A program made the position numbers and the translations under genes. Positions 8,609 to 18,040 of a stretch of 64,000 bases of DNA are shown piece after piece (position 1 is the stretch's first letter; each line of letters opens with the position of its first letter). The DNA comes from Maridesulfovibrio ferrireducens. Its GTDB lineage: Bacteria; Desulfobacterota; Desulfovibrionia; Desulfovibrionales; Desulfovibrionaceae. The notes under the pieces were generated by a model that made no database searches, had not been told where the DNA came from, and worked only from the letters and a program-made list of their open reading frames with translations. The stretch spans positions 124,001 to 188,000 of the forward strand of contig NZ_JAEINN010000006.1 in assembly GCF_016342405.1 (NCBI RefSeq), given 5' to 3'.

Positions 8609-9357
8609 ATGTGCTCGAAAGCGTCAGGCCGTGGTATCAAAACGGCCTGCGTTTTATATTTAAAGACGCTTTGCCCGAGCTTGAGCAGCTTGAGCTTGCT
8701 GCTAAGCAGAAAACTATAAGCGCAGTGCAAGCTTCTCCTAATTCTTCGCAATCAAATGTGAATAGAGCTCCGCAATCGTCTCCTGTCAGCAAGGCAGCCG
8801 CCGCGCCTATGCCAACTCATTTTAAGCAGTCAACGCCGCCTTTGAAGCCTTCTCGCATTCCGCCTCCGCCTGTTAAGCAGAGTATACAGCCAATAAAACA
8901 CCCTGATGCCGGCTCATGGCCTGATCCATGGAGCTTGATTGCATCGCGCATAACTCCGCGATTGCAGATTTTTTGGACCTACCCGCAACTTGGGAAGGAT
9001 CTTTCAGGTGATGCAGATCCTGCAAGGCGTAAGCTTTTCCAATCTCTTATCGGGTACATGGGGCTTCCTAAAGGAGCTATTTCGTTTTGGCCGTGTACAA
9101 CTTGGAACGGAAATGCTCTTGAAAACAGGCCGGATATTTTCTGGAAAGGAGTCGAGTCCTACGGTGTAAAATTCGTAGCTTGTTTTGGTATAAAGGGTCT
9201 TTCAGTTATCGCACCCGAGGCTCCCGAAAATGCTTCTTCCGCTTATGTTAACGGCGTGCAGGTCATAGTGTTACAAGACCCGGATCTCCTCAAAGTACTT
9301 CCACCTGAAGAGCAGCAGCTTCTTTCTATTCCTCTTTTACGTCTTCCTCTTTTTTAA
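8575..9357 (+). CDS. Unknown protein with Pro-rich linker and possible UDG/HolD-like C-terminal domain
   Basis: The frame can start at GTG 8575 or ATG 8584; neither has a clear ribosome site, and both overlap the end of coaBC. The protein is about 260 residues. Residues 1-45 are helical, 50-105 are low-complexity and rich in Pro, Ser and Lys, and 110-260 form a globular domain. That domain runs RRKLFQSLIGYMGLP, SFWPCTTWN, VKFVACFGIKGLS and VIVLQDPDLLKVLPPEEQQL. The layout (helix-GL, FWP, CFG, QDPxxLxxxP) resembles the uracil-DNA-glycosylase fold used by the DNA polymerase III psi subunit. No glycosylase active-site motif is visible. Function is not assigned. Confidence 0.7.
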   Translation: MANMGSPSAELNVLESVRPWYQNGLRFIFKDALPELEQLELAAKQKTISAVQASPNSSQSNVNRAPQSSPVSKAAAAPMPTHFKQSTPPLKPSRIPPPPVKQSIQPIKHPDAGSWPDPWSLIASRITPRLQIFWTYPQLGKDLSGDADPARRKLFQSLIGYMGLPKGAISFWPCTTWNGNALENRPDIFWKGVESYGVKFVACFGIKGLSVIAPEAPENASSAYVNGVQVIVLQDPDLLKVLPPEEQQLLSIPLLRLPLF

Positions 9358-9455
9358 ATATAAGCGGGAACCTGCCTTTTTTAATTTGTTTTGTTTATTT
9401 ATCAGCGCTGATTTGGCATGATGGATTACAAAAGCAATAGGCAGGGAGAACGCAT

Positions 9456-10769
9456 ATGTTATTTTTCAAACATCTAAGACAACTTTACTCATGTATGATT
9501 ATCACTCTTGTGATTATCATCTTCATGTCAGGCTCAGCTTATGCCGGAGAAGGGTTAAAAATCCTATACGGCCAGTTAGAAGGAGCCATAAGTCCTGCTC
9601 AGGTCAGCCTGATTGAGAATATGGCTAAGCTGGCGGTTGATGATGAACATGATTTGATTTTGTTGCGATTAGATACGCCGGGCGGACTTACAACCTCGAT
9701 GCGGGACATCGTCAAGATCATGATGAATCCGCCAGTTCCAATTTGCATATGGGTTGGCCCTGAAGGCTCACATGCCGCGTCTGCCGGAGTTTTTATGGTT
9801 GCGGCTGCTAATGTGTCAGCCATGGCCCCCGGTACAACCGTCGGGGCCGCTTCACCCGTTTCATCGTCCGGTGATGATCTTCCTGATACTATGAGCAAGA
9901 AGGTTACAAGTGACTTAGCCAGCCTGATCAAAGGAGTTGCTCGTAAAAGAGCTAGGAATATCAACTGGTACTCCGATTCTGTTACTAAAGGAGTTAGTAT
10001 TGATGCTCAGGAAGCAGTCACACTGAATGTTGTTGATTTTATAGCTGTTTCACCTGATGATTTTCTTGAGCAGCTTGGAGCTAAGGGTCTTCTCTTGAAT
10101 GGGGAGGAAGTGAAATTTTCCAAGAATGGTTATTCTCTTGTAAATTATGAAGCTGGACTGAGTTATTCTGTTCTTTCGTGGCTTCTAAATCCGCAGGTTG
10201 CTTATTTTCTGTTGATAGCCGGTATTGTCGGTCTCTTTTTTGAGCTGGTTAGCCCCGGAGCCATTTTCCCGGGAGTTGTCGGTGGTTTTTGTCTTGTAAC
10301 AGCTCTTTATGCCATGTCTATCCTTCCCACAAACGCTACAGGTCTGCTTTTAATGCTTCTTGGCGGAGTGTTTTTTATCCTCGAAGTTTTTATTGTCAGT
10401 TACGGGTTACTCAGCGTTGCAGCTATTATCAGCCTTTTTGTAGGTTCTCTTGTGCTTTTCAGAGGAGGCGAGGTTCAACAGCTACCACTTGGGACAATTA
10501 TAGGTACGGTTTTATCCTTTGCGGTCTTTGTAGGTAGTGTTGTTTATCTTGTTGCAAAAGCTCATTCCCGTAAATCCGATTTGGGTGTGCAGGGGATGAT
10601 CGGGCTTGAGGGTGAAGTCATTAACGTTCAGGATACAAAACTGAAAGTTCGTGTTCGTGGTGAAATCTGGAATGCGGTTTATGATGATGAGTCTGTGCTA
10701 GAGCTTGGTTCAAAAATAAAAGTTATTAATGCTGAGGGATTAACTTTAACAGTGACGAGTATGTCTTAG
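9456..10769 (+). CDS. Long-form NfeD protein (membrane serine protease)
   Basis: This 437-residue protein has a signal peptide (residues 1-30, SAYA/GEG), a ClpP-like protease domain (about 35-225) with the likely nucleophile S109 in HAASAG and candidate general-base lysines at 148-149, four to five membrane helices (about 235-370), and a C-terminal NfeD OB-fold (about 380-437). Long NfeD proteins pair with slipins, and the next gene is a slipin 27 nt downstream. The archaeal homologue cleaves the C-terminus of its stomatin partner. A role in membrane-domain or envelope protein quality control is inferred. Confidence 0.93.
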   Translation: MLFFKHLRQLYSCMIITLVIIIFMSGSAYAGEGLKILYGQLEGAISPAQVSLIENMAKLAVDDEHDLILLRLDTPGGLTTSMRDIVKIMMNPPVPICIWVGPEGSHAASAGVFMVAAANVSAMAPGTTVGAASPVSSSGDDLPDTMSKKVTSDLASLIKGVARKRARNINWYSDSVTKGVSIDAQEAVTLNVVDFIAVSPDDFLEQLGAKGLLLNGEEVKFSKNGYSLVNYEAGLSYSVLSWLLNPQVAYFLLIAGIVGLFFELVSPGAIFPGVVGGFCLVTALYAMSILPTNATGLLLMLLGGVFFILEVFIVSYGLLSVAAIISLFVGSLVLFRGGEVQQLPLGTIIGTVLSFAVFVGSVVYLVAKAHSRKSDLGVQGMIGLEGEVINVQDTKLKVRVRGEIWNAVYDDESVLELGSKIKVINAEGLTLTVTSMS

Positions 10770-10796
10770 TTTTAACTTTTAAAATGGAGGACTGTC

Positions 10797-11585
10797 ATGA
10801 CTTATATGATTCCTGTGATTCTTTTTCTTATTTTTTTTCTGGTAACAGCTCTTAAAGTTTTAAATGAGTATGAGCGGGGCGTTATTTTCAGGCTTGGTAG
10901 AGTCATAAACTCCAAGGGGCCCGGGTTGATCATTCTGATTCCTATCGTGGATAAAATGGTAAGAGTCTCACTTAGAATTATGACTCTTGATGTGCCCAGT
11001 CAGGATGTAATTACTAGAGATAATGTCAGTGTTAAGGTTAATGCTGTAATTTATTTTAGAGTGATCGATCCTATCAAAGCTATTCTTGAAATAGAGGATT
11101 TTATGTTCGCCACTTCTCAGCTTGCCCAAACCACCTTGCGTAGCGTATGTGGGGGAGTCGAGCTTGACGATATCCTTTCTCAAAGAGAAAAAGTAAATAA
11201 TGAAATTCAGGAGATCCTGGATATTCATACTGATCCTTGGGGAATTAAAGTCAGTACCGTTGAGCTTAAGTATGTCGATCTTCCGCAGGAAATGCAGAGA
11301 GCGATGGCCAAGCAGGCTGAGGCCGAGCGTGAACGCAGAGCTAAGGTTATTAATGCATTGGGTGAATTTCAGGCTGCGGAAAAGCTTTCGCAGGCAGCTA
11401 AAATTATTTCAGCTCACCCTGAAGCTTTGCAACTCAGATATTTACAGACTCTTCGAGAAATGTCTGCTGAGGGTAAGGCTTCTACTATAATCCCACTCCC
11501 CCTTGATTTGATGAGGATGTTGGCACCTGGTGCCGGCAGTGGGGAGTTAATTGAAAAAAAAATCCAAGAGAGTAGCGAAGAATGA
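10797..11585 (+). CDS. Slipin family (SPFH/stomatin-like) membrane protein
   Basis: This 262-residue protein has one N-terminal membrane segment (about 3-20) and an SPFH/Band 7 domain (about 22-200), with [11 protein letters not shown] at the start and [15 protein letters not shown] in the middle. A helical, oligomerising tail has the typical [14 protein letters not shown] sequence. GGAGG precedes the ATG. It is the partner of the NfeD protease encoded just upstream. Its last bases overlap the start of the epimerase gene (ATGA). Confidence 0.94.
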   Translation: MTYMIPVILFLIFFLVTALKVLNEYERGVIFRLGRVINSKGPGLIILIPIVDKMVRVSLRIMTLDVPSQDVITRDNVSVKVNAVIYFRVIDPIKAILEIEDFMFATSQLAQTTLRSVCGGVELDDILSQREKVNNEIQEILDIHTDPWGIKVSTVELKYVDLPQEMQRAMAKQAEAERERRAKVINALGEFQAAEKLSQAAKIISAHPEALQLRYLQTLREMSAEGKASTIIPLPLDLMRMLAPGAGSGELIEKKIQESSEE

Positions 11586-12589
11586 AAGTTCTTGTAACCG
11601 GAGCAGCCGGATTTATCGGCTTCCACCTTTCTAAGCGCCTTTTATCTGAAGGACACGAAGTCATTGGCCTTGATATTTTAAATGATTACTATGATGTTCA
11701 GGTCAAAAAGAATCGTTTGAAACAGATTGAAGATCATGAAAAATTCATATTTGCTTATATTGATATGGCTGACAGAGAAGCCATGGCTAAACTTTTTGCC
11801 GAGCATCAGTTTACACATGTTGTTAACCTTGCTGCTCAGGCCGGTGTTCGTTATTCGCTCGAAAACCCTCAGGCTTATATTGATTCAAATGTTGTCGGTT
11901 TTATGAATATCCTTGAAGGGTGTAGACATAACGGAGTTAAGCATCTTGCTTATGCATCCTCAAGTTCTGTTTACGGTCTTAATACAAGCATGCCTTTCAG
12001 TACTCATGACAATGTTGATCATCCGATTTCCATGTATGCTGCAACTAAAAAATCTAACGAATTGATGGCTCATTCATATAGTCATCTTTTTAATATCCCT
12101 ACAACAGGGCTTAGATTTTTTACTGTATACGGACCTTGGGGCAGACCTGACATGGCTTTGTTCCTCTTTACTAAGGCAATAGTGAACAATGAGCCTATCA
12201 ATGTCTTTAATCACGGGAAAATGCTTCGTGATTTTACTTTCATTGATGACATAGTTGAAGGCGTTGTGAGAGTTCTTAAGAACACTGCTCAGCCGAATCC
12301 TGACTGGTCCGGGGATGCTCCTGATCCTTGTACAAGCCCGGCTCCTTTCAGAATCTATAACATTGGTAACAATCAGCCAACTGAGTTGATGCGTTATATC
12401 GAAGTGCTTGAAGACTGCCTTGGCAAGAAAGCCGAGAAAATCATGATGCCTTTGCAGGCTGGAGATGTACCTTGCACATATGCTAATGTTGATGATCTTG
12501 TTAAAGATGTAGGCTTTAAACCTTGCACCACAATTGAAGAAGGCATTGCAAAATTTGTTGCTTGGTATAAAGAGTACTACAAAGTTTAG
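11582..12589 (+). CDS. NAD-dependent epimerase, UDP-glucuronate 4-epimerase type
   Basis: This 335-residue extended short-chain dehydrogenase has [10 protein letters not shown] (7-16) as the NAD motif, SSSSVYG as the catalytic serine region and YAATK as the YxxxK pair. The stretch [18 protein letters not shown] is typical of the CapI/UDP-glucuronate 4-epimerase subgroup rather than GalE. It would make UDP-galacturonate for surface polysaccharide. It overlaps the slipin stop by 4 nt and ends at a strong terminator, so it shares the NfeD-slipin transcript although it is functionally separate. Confidence 0.92.
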   Translation: MKVLVTGAAGFIGFHLSKRLLSEGHEVIGLDILNDYYDVQVKKNRLKQIEDHEKFIFAYIDMADREAMAKLFAEHQFTHVVNLAAQAGVRYSLENPQAYIDSNVVGFMNILEGCRHNGVKHLAYASSSSVYGLNTSMPFSTHDNVDHPISMYAATKKSNELMAHSYSHLFNIPTTGLRFFTVYGPWGRPDMALFLFTKAIVNNEPINVFNHGKMLRDFTFIDDIVEGVVRVLKNTAQPNPDWSGDAPDPCTSPAPFRIYNIGNNQPTELMRYIEVLEDCLGKKAEKIMMPLQAGDVPCTYANVDDLVKDVGFKPCTTIEEGIAKFVAWYKEYYKV

Positions 12590-12617
12590 AGTTTTTGTCT
12601 TCATTTTTAAGCTTTTT

Positions 12618-12647
12618 AAGGCCGCTGTTCACAGCGGCCTTTTTTTT
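12618..12647 (+). terminator. Intrinsic terminator after the epimerase gene
   Basis: A perfect 10-bp stem (12618-12627 with 12632-12641), loop TTCA, is followed by a run of T residues. It ends the NfeD-slipin-epimerase unit. Confidence 0.93.
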
Positions 12648-12831
12648 GTTATGATGATCAGATAATTTTTTTTACTATTATTTCAAAAAAATACTTTTTT
12701 TAAAAAGGGTTAAGCTTAATAATCTGGTGATTGTTTAGATTATCAGTCTCTTTTTTGTTTTTGATTTCTTGATTTAAACAAAATTTCAGTCTAATTTCCT
12801 ATAAATGTTTTCATATCAGTTTTTGACGTGA

Positions 12832-12847
12832 TGTTTCACGTGAAACA
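12832..12847. promoter_or_regulatory. parS: parS centromere site
   Basis: The 16-bp perfect palindrome TGTTTCACGTGAAACA is identical to the canonical bacterial chromosomal parS. It lies 36 bp before the parA start codon. ParB binds it and spreads to form the partition complex; its position also lets ParB influence parA transcription. Confidence 0.96.
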
Positions 12848-12882
12848 TGAAAATTGGAATCTCATGAACAAGGTGGTTTCCA

Positions 12883-13662
12883 GTGGCAAAAAGAATTGTT
12901 GTAGCGAATCAGAAGGGTGGAGTTGGTAAGACAACGACATCAATCAATTTGGCAGCTTCATTAGCTGTAATGGAAAAAAAAGTTTTGCTTGTGGATTGTG
13001 ATCCGCAGGGAAACTGTTCAAGCGGGCTGGGCTTTTATCCCGGCGACTCAAGAGAAAATGTATATTCTGTCTTATTTCAGCCGGAGCGGGTAAAAGAGGC
13101 AGTTTTTCAAACTGACATTCCGTTTCTTTCCTTGATGCCTGCGAGTCAGGACTTAGTTGGTGCTGAGATAGAGTTGATTGATAAAATGGGGCGTGAATAT
13201 TATTTGCGGGAGTTGATCGATAGAGTTGAGGATGAATACGAATATATAATATTCGACTGTCCTCCTTCGCTTGGGCTGCTTACGGTGAACGCACTTTGCG
13301 CCGCCAGAGAACTTTTGGTTCCCTTGCAGACCGAATACTATGCCCTTGAAGGCGTGGCTCAACTTTTGATGACTTTCGAATTGGTTAAGAAAAGATTAAA
13401 TCCTGAAATGACGGTGTTGGGTGTTGTGTTGACCATGTATGATCGCCGCAACAGGCTTGCCAGACAGGTTAAGAACGAAGTTAGAAAGGCTTTTCCAGAC
13501 AGTTTGTTTGAAACAATTATTCCGAGAAATGTTCGTTTGTCTGAGGCTCCGAGTTTCGGCAAGCCTGCAATATCATATGATGCAAAATCGAATGGAGCAA
13601 AGGCTTATATAAGTCTCGCGCAGGAAGTTGTTAAAAGACATGCAGCTATGGAAGTAGATTAA
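12883..13662 (+). CDS. parA: Chromosome-partitioning ATPase ParA (Soj)
   Basis: This 259-residue deviant Walker-type ATPase starts at a GTG preceded by AAGGTGG. It has KGGVGKTT at 11-18 with the signature lysine, DCDPQGN at about 44-50 and the Walker B-like IIFDCPPSLG near 123-132. There is no N-terminal HTH, so it is a chromosomal Soj-type protein that binds DNA non-specifically when ATP-bound. It acts with ParB and parS to segregate origin regions. The parS palindrome sits in its leader. Confidence 0.97.
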   Translation: MAKRIVVANQKGGVGKTTTSINLAASLAVMEKKVLLVDCDPQGNCSSGLGFYPGDSRENVYSVLFQPERVKEAVFQTDIPFLSLMPASQDLVGAEIELIDKMGREYYLRELIDRVEDEYEYIIFDCPPSLGLLTVNALCAARELLVPLQTEYYALEGVAQLLMTFELVKKRLNPEMTVLGVVLTMYDRRNRLARQVKNEVRKAFPDSLFETIIPRNVRLSEAPSFGKPAISYDAKSNGAKAYISLAQEVVKRHAAMEVD

Positions 13663-13664
13663 GA

Positions 13665-13693
13665 AAAATAAAAAGGCCGACATTTGTCGGCCT
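13665..13693 (-). terminator. Terminator between convergent parA and the CxxC protein gene
   Basis: The stem 13674-13681 with 13686-13693 is followed on the minus strand by TTTTTATTTTT. The plus-strand tail is weak, so it mainly terminates the minus-strand gene and may also stop parA transcription. Confidence 0.75.
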
Positions 13694-13726
13694 AATTGTT
13701 TAAATACGTGAAGATTTTTAAAATTA

Positions 13727-14167
13727 TTATTTATTTGTGTACTTGTACTTGGCTTCGAAGTTGTTGTCTTTTTCTTCGACAAACGGAGTACACTGAGTCT
13801 TTACTTCATCTTTGAAATGTCTTTTAGTGATACGTCCCTGACACTTTGAACATTTAAAGGATACTAATCCCCCAAGGTTGGCTGAAACAAGTCTAAACTT
13901 GCGAGGTTCGTCAATTTCCCAGTTTTCGGTGGAGTTGTTGCAAATATCGCAGCTTACATTGGTGTCAATCGGGTAAGGGAAATCCCAGTATTGTTTGAGC
14001 TGTACCCAAGCATTCATGGGTTCCGGACGTTCTTCGGGTTCAGATTTTGGGAGCAATTTTGTTATATGCGGCTTAACTTTGGTCCATAATTCAGCTGGGA
14101 TCAGGGCTCCGATGAGGTTGCCTTTTTTATCGAAAAGTTCTGTAAGATTATCATCGTGATTAGACAT
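13727..14167 (-). CDS. Unknown protein with two CxxC zinc-ribbon-like motifs
   Basis: This 146-residue soluble protein has CDIC near residue 73 and CSKC near residue 101, a spacing that could form one zinc ribbon. The N-terminal 40 residues (LTELFDKKGNLIGALIPAELW) look like a small separate module. I do not recognise a named family. It sits on the opposite strand between parA and parB, with its start 134 nt from the parB start, so the two share a divergent promoter region. A role in partition is not implied by anything in the sequence. Confidence 0.78.
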   Translation of the reverse strand: MSNHDDNLTELFDKKGNLIGALIPAELWTKVKPHITKLLPKSEPEERPEPMNAWVQLKQYWDFPYPIDTNVSCDICNNSTENWEIDEPRKFRLVSANLGGLVSFKCSKCQGRITKRHFKDEVKTQCTPFVEEKDNNFEAKYKYTNK

Positions 14168-14301
14168 GTCGCCTCCGACGTTTATTTTAATGTAACATTG
14201 TTAAATGCTACTTTAATCACGCTTTCGATCAAGTCAAAGGAAATAATATATCGAATTTTCCCTTCGAAAGGCGTAAATTCATAAAAAAGAAGGAGAAAAC
14301 C

Positions 14302-15216
14302 ATGGCAGGCGCAACCGGAGGACTCGGACGAGGACTCGACGCACTACTTGGTGGAGCAAAACTTGATGCACAGAGCAACGCTACATCGGTAGATGCCCGG
14401 CAGATAGATATAGATAAAATTATTGCAAATCCCAATCAGCCGCGCAAGGAGTTTGCTCCCGAGGCTTTAAAGGATCTTGCTGAATCAATAAAAGCAAAAG
14501 GTGTATTACAGCCTGTTCTGGTTCGTTCGATTGCAGGGCGCAGGGGTTCATTTGAACTGGTAGCCGGAGAACGCCGTTTAAGAGCTTCTAAGCTGGCGGG
14601 TTTGACTGAAATTCCTGTGCTTGTAAAAGAAATGACAGATCTTGAAAGTATGGCGATTGCTTTGATTGAAAATCTACAGCGTGAAGATTTAAATCCAATT
14701 GAAGAAGCCAAGGGGTTTCAAGAGCTGATCACGAGGTTTGGGCTAAGTCAGGAACAGCTTGCGGGGCAGGTTGGTAAAAGCCGATCAACTCTTTCAAATT
14801 CTATGAGGCTATTGACTCTTGCCGAACCGATTCAGAGTGCTATTGGAAAGGGTGATATTTCAGCAGGGCATGGACGTGCTCTGATAGCAGTTGCAGATGA
14901 TGATGCTCGTTCAGAATTATTTAAAATGGTTCTTTCGGATGGCTTATCTGTCAGACAGGCTGAGAGTTCTGTTGCGTTTTTTAAAGAACATGGATCTCTG
15001 CCGAAAGGTGAAGTACCTGTCGTCGCTAAATCAGCCAGCCGCACAAAGAAAGAGCCAAAACAAATTGACGCAGAACTGGCAAATGTAAAAGCTCGTCTGG
15101 AAGATTCTTTGGGAATAAAAGTGTCATTCAGCGGATCTTTAGATAAAGGGAATCTGACGATTAAATATTCGTCAGAAGCAGAGCTTGAAAAAATACTGGC
15201 ACTGCTTGAAGTGTAA
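14302..15216 (+). CDS. parB: Chromosome-partitioning protein ParB (Spo0J)
   Basis: This 304-residue ParB has the N-terminal start GLGRGLDALLGG that stimulates ParA, a CTPase/ParB-N domain (about 35-130) with the GERRLRASKLAGL clamp motif (box II), an HTH (about 145-200, LSQEQLAGQVGKSRSTLSN) that reads parS, and a C-terminal dimer domain (about 255-304). The ATG follows GAAGGAG. It is separated from parA by an inverted gene, which is unusual, since parA and parB are normally adjacent. Confidence 0.97.
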   Translation: MAGATGGLGRGLDALLGGAKLDAQSNATSVDARQIDIDKIIANPNQPRKEFAPEALKDLAESIKAKGVLQPVLVRSIAGRRGSFELVAGERRLRASKLAGLTEIPVLVKEMTDLESMAIALIENLQREDLNPIEEAKGFQELITRFGLSQEQLAGQVGKSRSTLSNSMRLLTLAEPIQSAIGKGDISAGHGRALIAVADDDARSELFKMVLSDGLSVRQAESSVAFFKEHGSLPKGEVPVVAKSASRTKKEPKQIDAELANVKARLEDSLGIKVSFSGSLDKGNLTIKYSSEAELEKILALLEV

Positions 15217-15261
15217 CTCCGCTTGAAGTCAGATTAGGATATATAAGGATATTTTAAAGAT

Positions 15262-16269
15262 ATGGATAAAAAAATTTTAAGCGTATTGCCCAAACTGAAA
15301 GGGCAGAAGGTGTTGATTGTAGGTGACGTGATGCTTGATCATTACGTGATTGGTTCCGTGGACCGCATCTCGCCTGAAGCTCCGGTTCCTGTTGTTCAGG
15401 TTACTGAGGAAAAGTATCTTCTGGGCGGAGCTGGAAACGTGGCTCGAAATATAGTCGCGCTGGGCGGTGATCCTCACTTGACCGGTTTCATCGGAGCGGA
15501 TGCAGAAGGGCATGTTTTCAACAAACTTTGCCTTGATTCAGGCATTTCATGTAGTTTGCTCGAATCTGAGGATCGTCCTACCACAAAGAAAACCCGTGTA
15601 ATGGCTCATAATCAGCAGATGGTAAGAGTTGATAGAGAGAAAACAGATGAGTTTTCTGTTTATCATATGGATCAGCTGTTCTCTTTTCTAGATAATGAGA
15701 TTTGTGAATACAGTGTGGTTATTTTATCTGATTATGGGAAGGGAACCTTGTCTCAGAAGTTCTTTGACAGGTTCTGGGCTTTGCTTAAAGTGAAAGATCA
15801 TAATCCGCATGTTCTGGTTGACCCCAAGACCGTTAACTATGATCATTATAAAGGCGTCAACCTGCTTACACCAAATGCTAAAGAAGCAGGTGAAGGCGCA
15901 GGTATGGTGATCAAGAGCAAAGATGATGTCCTTGAAGCTGGCAGAAAGCTGTTTGATCGCCTTGATCCAACTCATCTGCTTATCACTCTCGGTGGTGACG
16001 GTATGGCTCTTTTTGAATCCCGTGACGTTGTTAAGCATGTTCCGACTTTTGCGCAAAAAGTTTTTGACGTAACCGGGGCAGGGGATACCGTTATCGCAAC
16101 TTTGGGTTTGGGACTTGCTGCTGGGCTTGATCCGCTTACCTCCGCCGTGCTTGCAAACTATGCTGCCGGCATCGTTGTCGGACAGGTCGGAGCGGCGACT
16201 GCTACAGTTGAGGAGCTTGCAGAAGCTGTACGCAACTGGTCTAAGCCGAAAATTACAACTTGGAGCTAA
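15262..16269 (+). CDS. D-glycero-beta-D-manno-heptose-7-phosphate kinase (HldE-N/RfaE1)
   Basis: This 335-residue PfkB-family sugar kinase has GDVMLDHYVIGSVDRISPEAPVP-type N-terminal motifs, GGAGNVARN at about 54-62 and the catalytic DVTGAGDT near residue 269. It phosphorylates heptose-7-phosphate at C1 for ADP-heptose and LPS inner-core synthesis. The nucleotidyltransferase half of bifunctional HldE is absent, so that activity must be encoded elsewhere. It lies 45 nt after parB, probably in the same transcript. Confidence 0.93.
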   Translation: MDKKILSVLPKLKGQKVLIVGDVMLDHYVIGSVDRISPEAPVPVVQVTEEKYLLGGAGNVARNIVALGGDPHLTGFIGADAEGHVFNKLCLDSGISCSLLESEDRPTTKKTRVMAHNQQMVRVDREKTDEFSVYHMDQLFSFLDNEICEYSVVILSDYGKGTLSQKFFDRFWALLKVKDHNPHVLVDPKTVNYDHYKGVNLLTPNAKEAGEGAGMVIKSKDDVLEAGRKLFDRLDPTHLLITLGGDGMALFESRDVVKHVPTFAQKVFDVTGAGDTVIATLGLGLAAGLDPLTSAVLANYAAGIVVGQVGAATATVEELAEAVRNWSKPKITTWS

Positions 16270-16392
16270 TAGCTTATAAGTAATTTTAAATTATGTTGAA
16301 ATAGTATAGAGTAAAAGCTTACATGAAGCCGAAGAGCTAAATTTTGACGGATCGGGTATTGTACTTAGTCGAAAGTAAATGGGGAGATGGTG

Positions 16393-17652
16393 TTGAGTAG
16401 CCAAGCCGGTAGATTAAAAAAATTGATTCAAGCAAACGAAGTGTTGGCGAGCATAGAATCGTTGGTCGATTTGTTGCCTCAACTTTTAAGGTTGGCACAA
16501 GATGTCACCGGAGCTGAAGCCTCTTCTATTATGCTCTATAATAAAGAGAAAAATGTTCTTGAATTTGCTTTGGCTATGAATGATGTGCTGAGCGAAATGA
16601 GTATGAATATTTTAAAAACTCGTATTGAGTTGCCTCTTGGTAAAGGTATTGCCGGGTGGGTGGCTTTGCACAAGGAGTCTTTAAATGTCGTAGATGCTCA
16701 AAATGATTCTCGTTTTTCTCGTGAAGCGGACAAAAAAACAGGTTTTGAAACCCGCTGTATTTTATGTGTGCCCATAATTCATAAAGGTGAACTTCAGGGA
16801 GTTGTTCAGGTTTTAAATTCAAGTGCCAAAGATTGTTTTAATATCGAAGATCAAGAGCTTCTTGAGAGTTTCGGACATTTGGCCGGAGTTGCTCTGGTAC
16901 GCTCTGAGCTGATGATTCAGAGGCTTGATCAACAGAAGTTTGAAACACAACTTGAAGCTGCTTCCCGAATTCAGAAACAATTTAATCCTAAAACACCTGA
17001 ACTGAGCGGTGGCAATCATATTTGGGGAAATTCCGTTCCGGCGCAGTTCGTCGGTGGCGATTTATATGATTTTATACCTAATTCGGATGGAAGCTGGTAT
17101 GTTTATGTTGCGGATGTTTCTGGGAAGGGTCTTCCTGCTGCTTTGATTATGTCTGCGTTGTGGACTCGAATCAGGGCTGCGGCTGTAAAAGAGCTGTCTC
17201 CGAATGGAATGATGGAAGAGATTAATAAAGCTGCTTTTGAATTTATGGGCGGCGAAGTTTTTGCTACAATGGTGCTTGCTCGTTTCTATCCTGAAACGGG
17301 TAAATGTAGTTATTGCGTTGCCGGTCATCCAGCTCCGTTGCTTGTTGCAGACGGTGAAGTAAAAGAAATGGACAGACCTCATGGGCTTCCTGTCGGAATT
17401 CTGGATGACGGGGAGTTCGGTTTAGCTGAGATTTATCTTGAAGAAGGACAGTCCTTGATAGTCGTCACAGACGGGGTTGATGAAGCCCGGAATAAAGACA
17501 AAGATTTTTTCGGAACAGAGCGTCTGGCGGAAGCCTTGAAAATCGCGGTAAAACCTCCTTTAGGTAAATCTTTACTTAAAGCTGTTTCCAGATGGAGAGG
17601 AAAAACTCCGCCGAATGATGATACAACCGTTATTGAAATATATAAATCTTGA
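16393..17652 (+). CDS. GAF-domain SpoIIE/PP2C serine phosphatase (RsbU-like)
   Basis: GGGGAG at 16381-16386 abuts the ATG at 16387, which is too close. The GTG at 16390 or TTG at 16393 has better spacing, and I take TTG. The protein is about 419 residues. Residues 10-180 form a GAF domain and 185-419 a SpoIIE-type PP2C phosphatase, with metal-binding aspartates in GGDLYDF, VADVSGKGLPAAL and VVTDGVDEA and a final NDDTTV. Such enzymes dephosphorylate STAS anti-sigma antagonists, and a STAS gene follows 27 nt later. No RsbW-type kinase is encoded nearby. Confidence 0.93.
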   Translation: MSSQAGRLKKLIQANEVLASIESLVDLLPQLLRLAQDVTGAEASSIMLYNKEKNVLEFALAMNDVLSEMSMNILKTRIELPLGKGIAGWVALHKESLNVVDAQNDSRFSREADKKTGFETRCILCVPIIHKGELQGVVQVLNSSAKDCFNIEDQELLESFGHLAGVALVRSELMIQRLDQQKFETQLEAASRIQKQFNPKTPELSGGNHIWGNSVPAQFVGGDLYDFIPNSDGSWYVYVADVSGKGLPAALIMSALWTRIRAAAVKELSPNGMMEEINKAAFEFMGGEVFATMVLARFYPETGKCSYCVAGHPAPLLVADGEVKEMDRPHGLPVGILDDGEFGLAEIYLEEGQSLIVVTDGVDEARNKDKDFFGTERLAEALKIAVKPPLGKSLLKAVSRWRGKTPPNDDTTVIEIYKS

Positions 17653-17679
17653 TGGTCCGTTTTTATTAAGGAGATGTTT

Positions 17680-17988
17680 ATGAGTTTTGGTTGGAAACTA
17701 GACGTTAGTGCCGAAGAAGCTCTGATTAAAATCAGTGGTGAAATTGATTTTACAGGAACTCCGGCTCTTCGTGAAGAGCTGCACAAATTTATTGAAATCT
17801 CATCGGGAGAGGTGCGGGTTGATCTTTCTGAGTTGGAATATCTTGACAGCTCCGGCCTTGCTTCTTTGATTGAGCTGCGAAGAATGCTGACACAAAAAGA
17901 TCGAACCGTTGTGATCATTTCCGTTACGGAACAGGTTGATAAACTTTTGCATCTTACTCAGGTTAAATCATTATTCGGTATGGAATAA
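17680..17988 (+). CDS. STAS-domain protein (anti-sigma antagonist or MlaB-like)
   Basis: AAGGAG at 17668-17673 abuts the upstream ATG, so translation most likely begins at the second ATG, 17680. The 102-residue protein is a single STAS domain. The motif YLDSSGLASL contains the serine phosphorylated in SpoIIAA/RsbV proteins. It follows the SpoIIE phosphatase, its probable regulator, and precedes mlaE by 52 nt. STAS proteins (MlaB) are also structural parts of MlaFEDB transporters, so either role or both is possible. Confidence 0.88.
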   Translation: MSFGWKLDVSAEEALIKISGEIDFTGTPALREELHKFIEISSGEVRVDLSELEYLDSSGLASLIELRRMLTQKDRTVVIISVTEQVDKLLHLTQVKSLFGME

Positions 17989-18040
17989 TTAAGGCGTTTG
18001 CTTCATGAAAAGTTGATATTTTCAAACGGAGTCAAAGGTT

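Noticed and set aside
9410-9440. Sigma-54-like TTGGCA element upstream of the NfeD gene
   Set aside because: The -12 GC element is missing at the required spacing.
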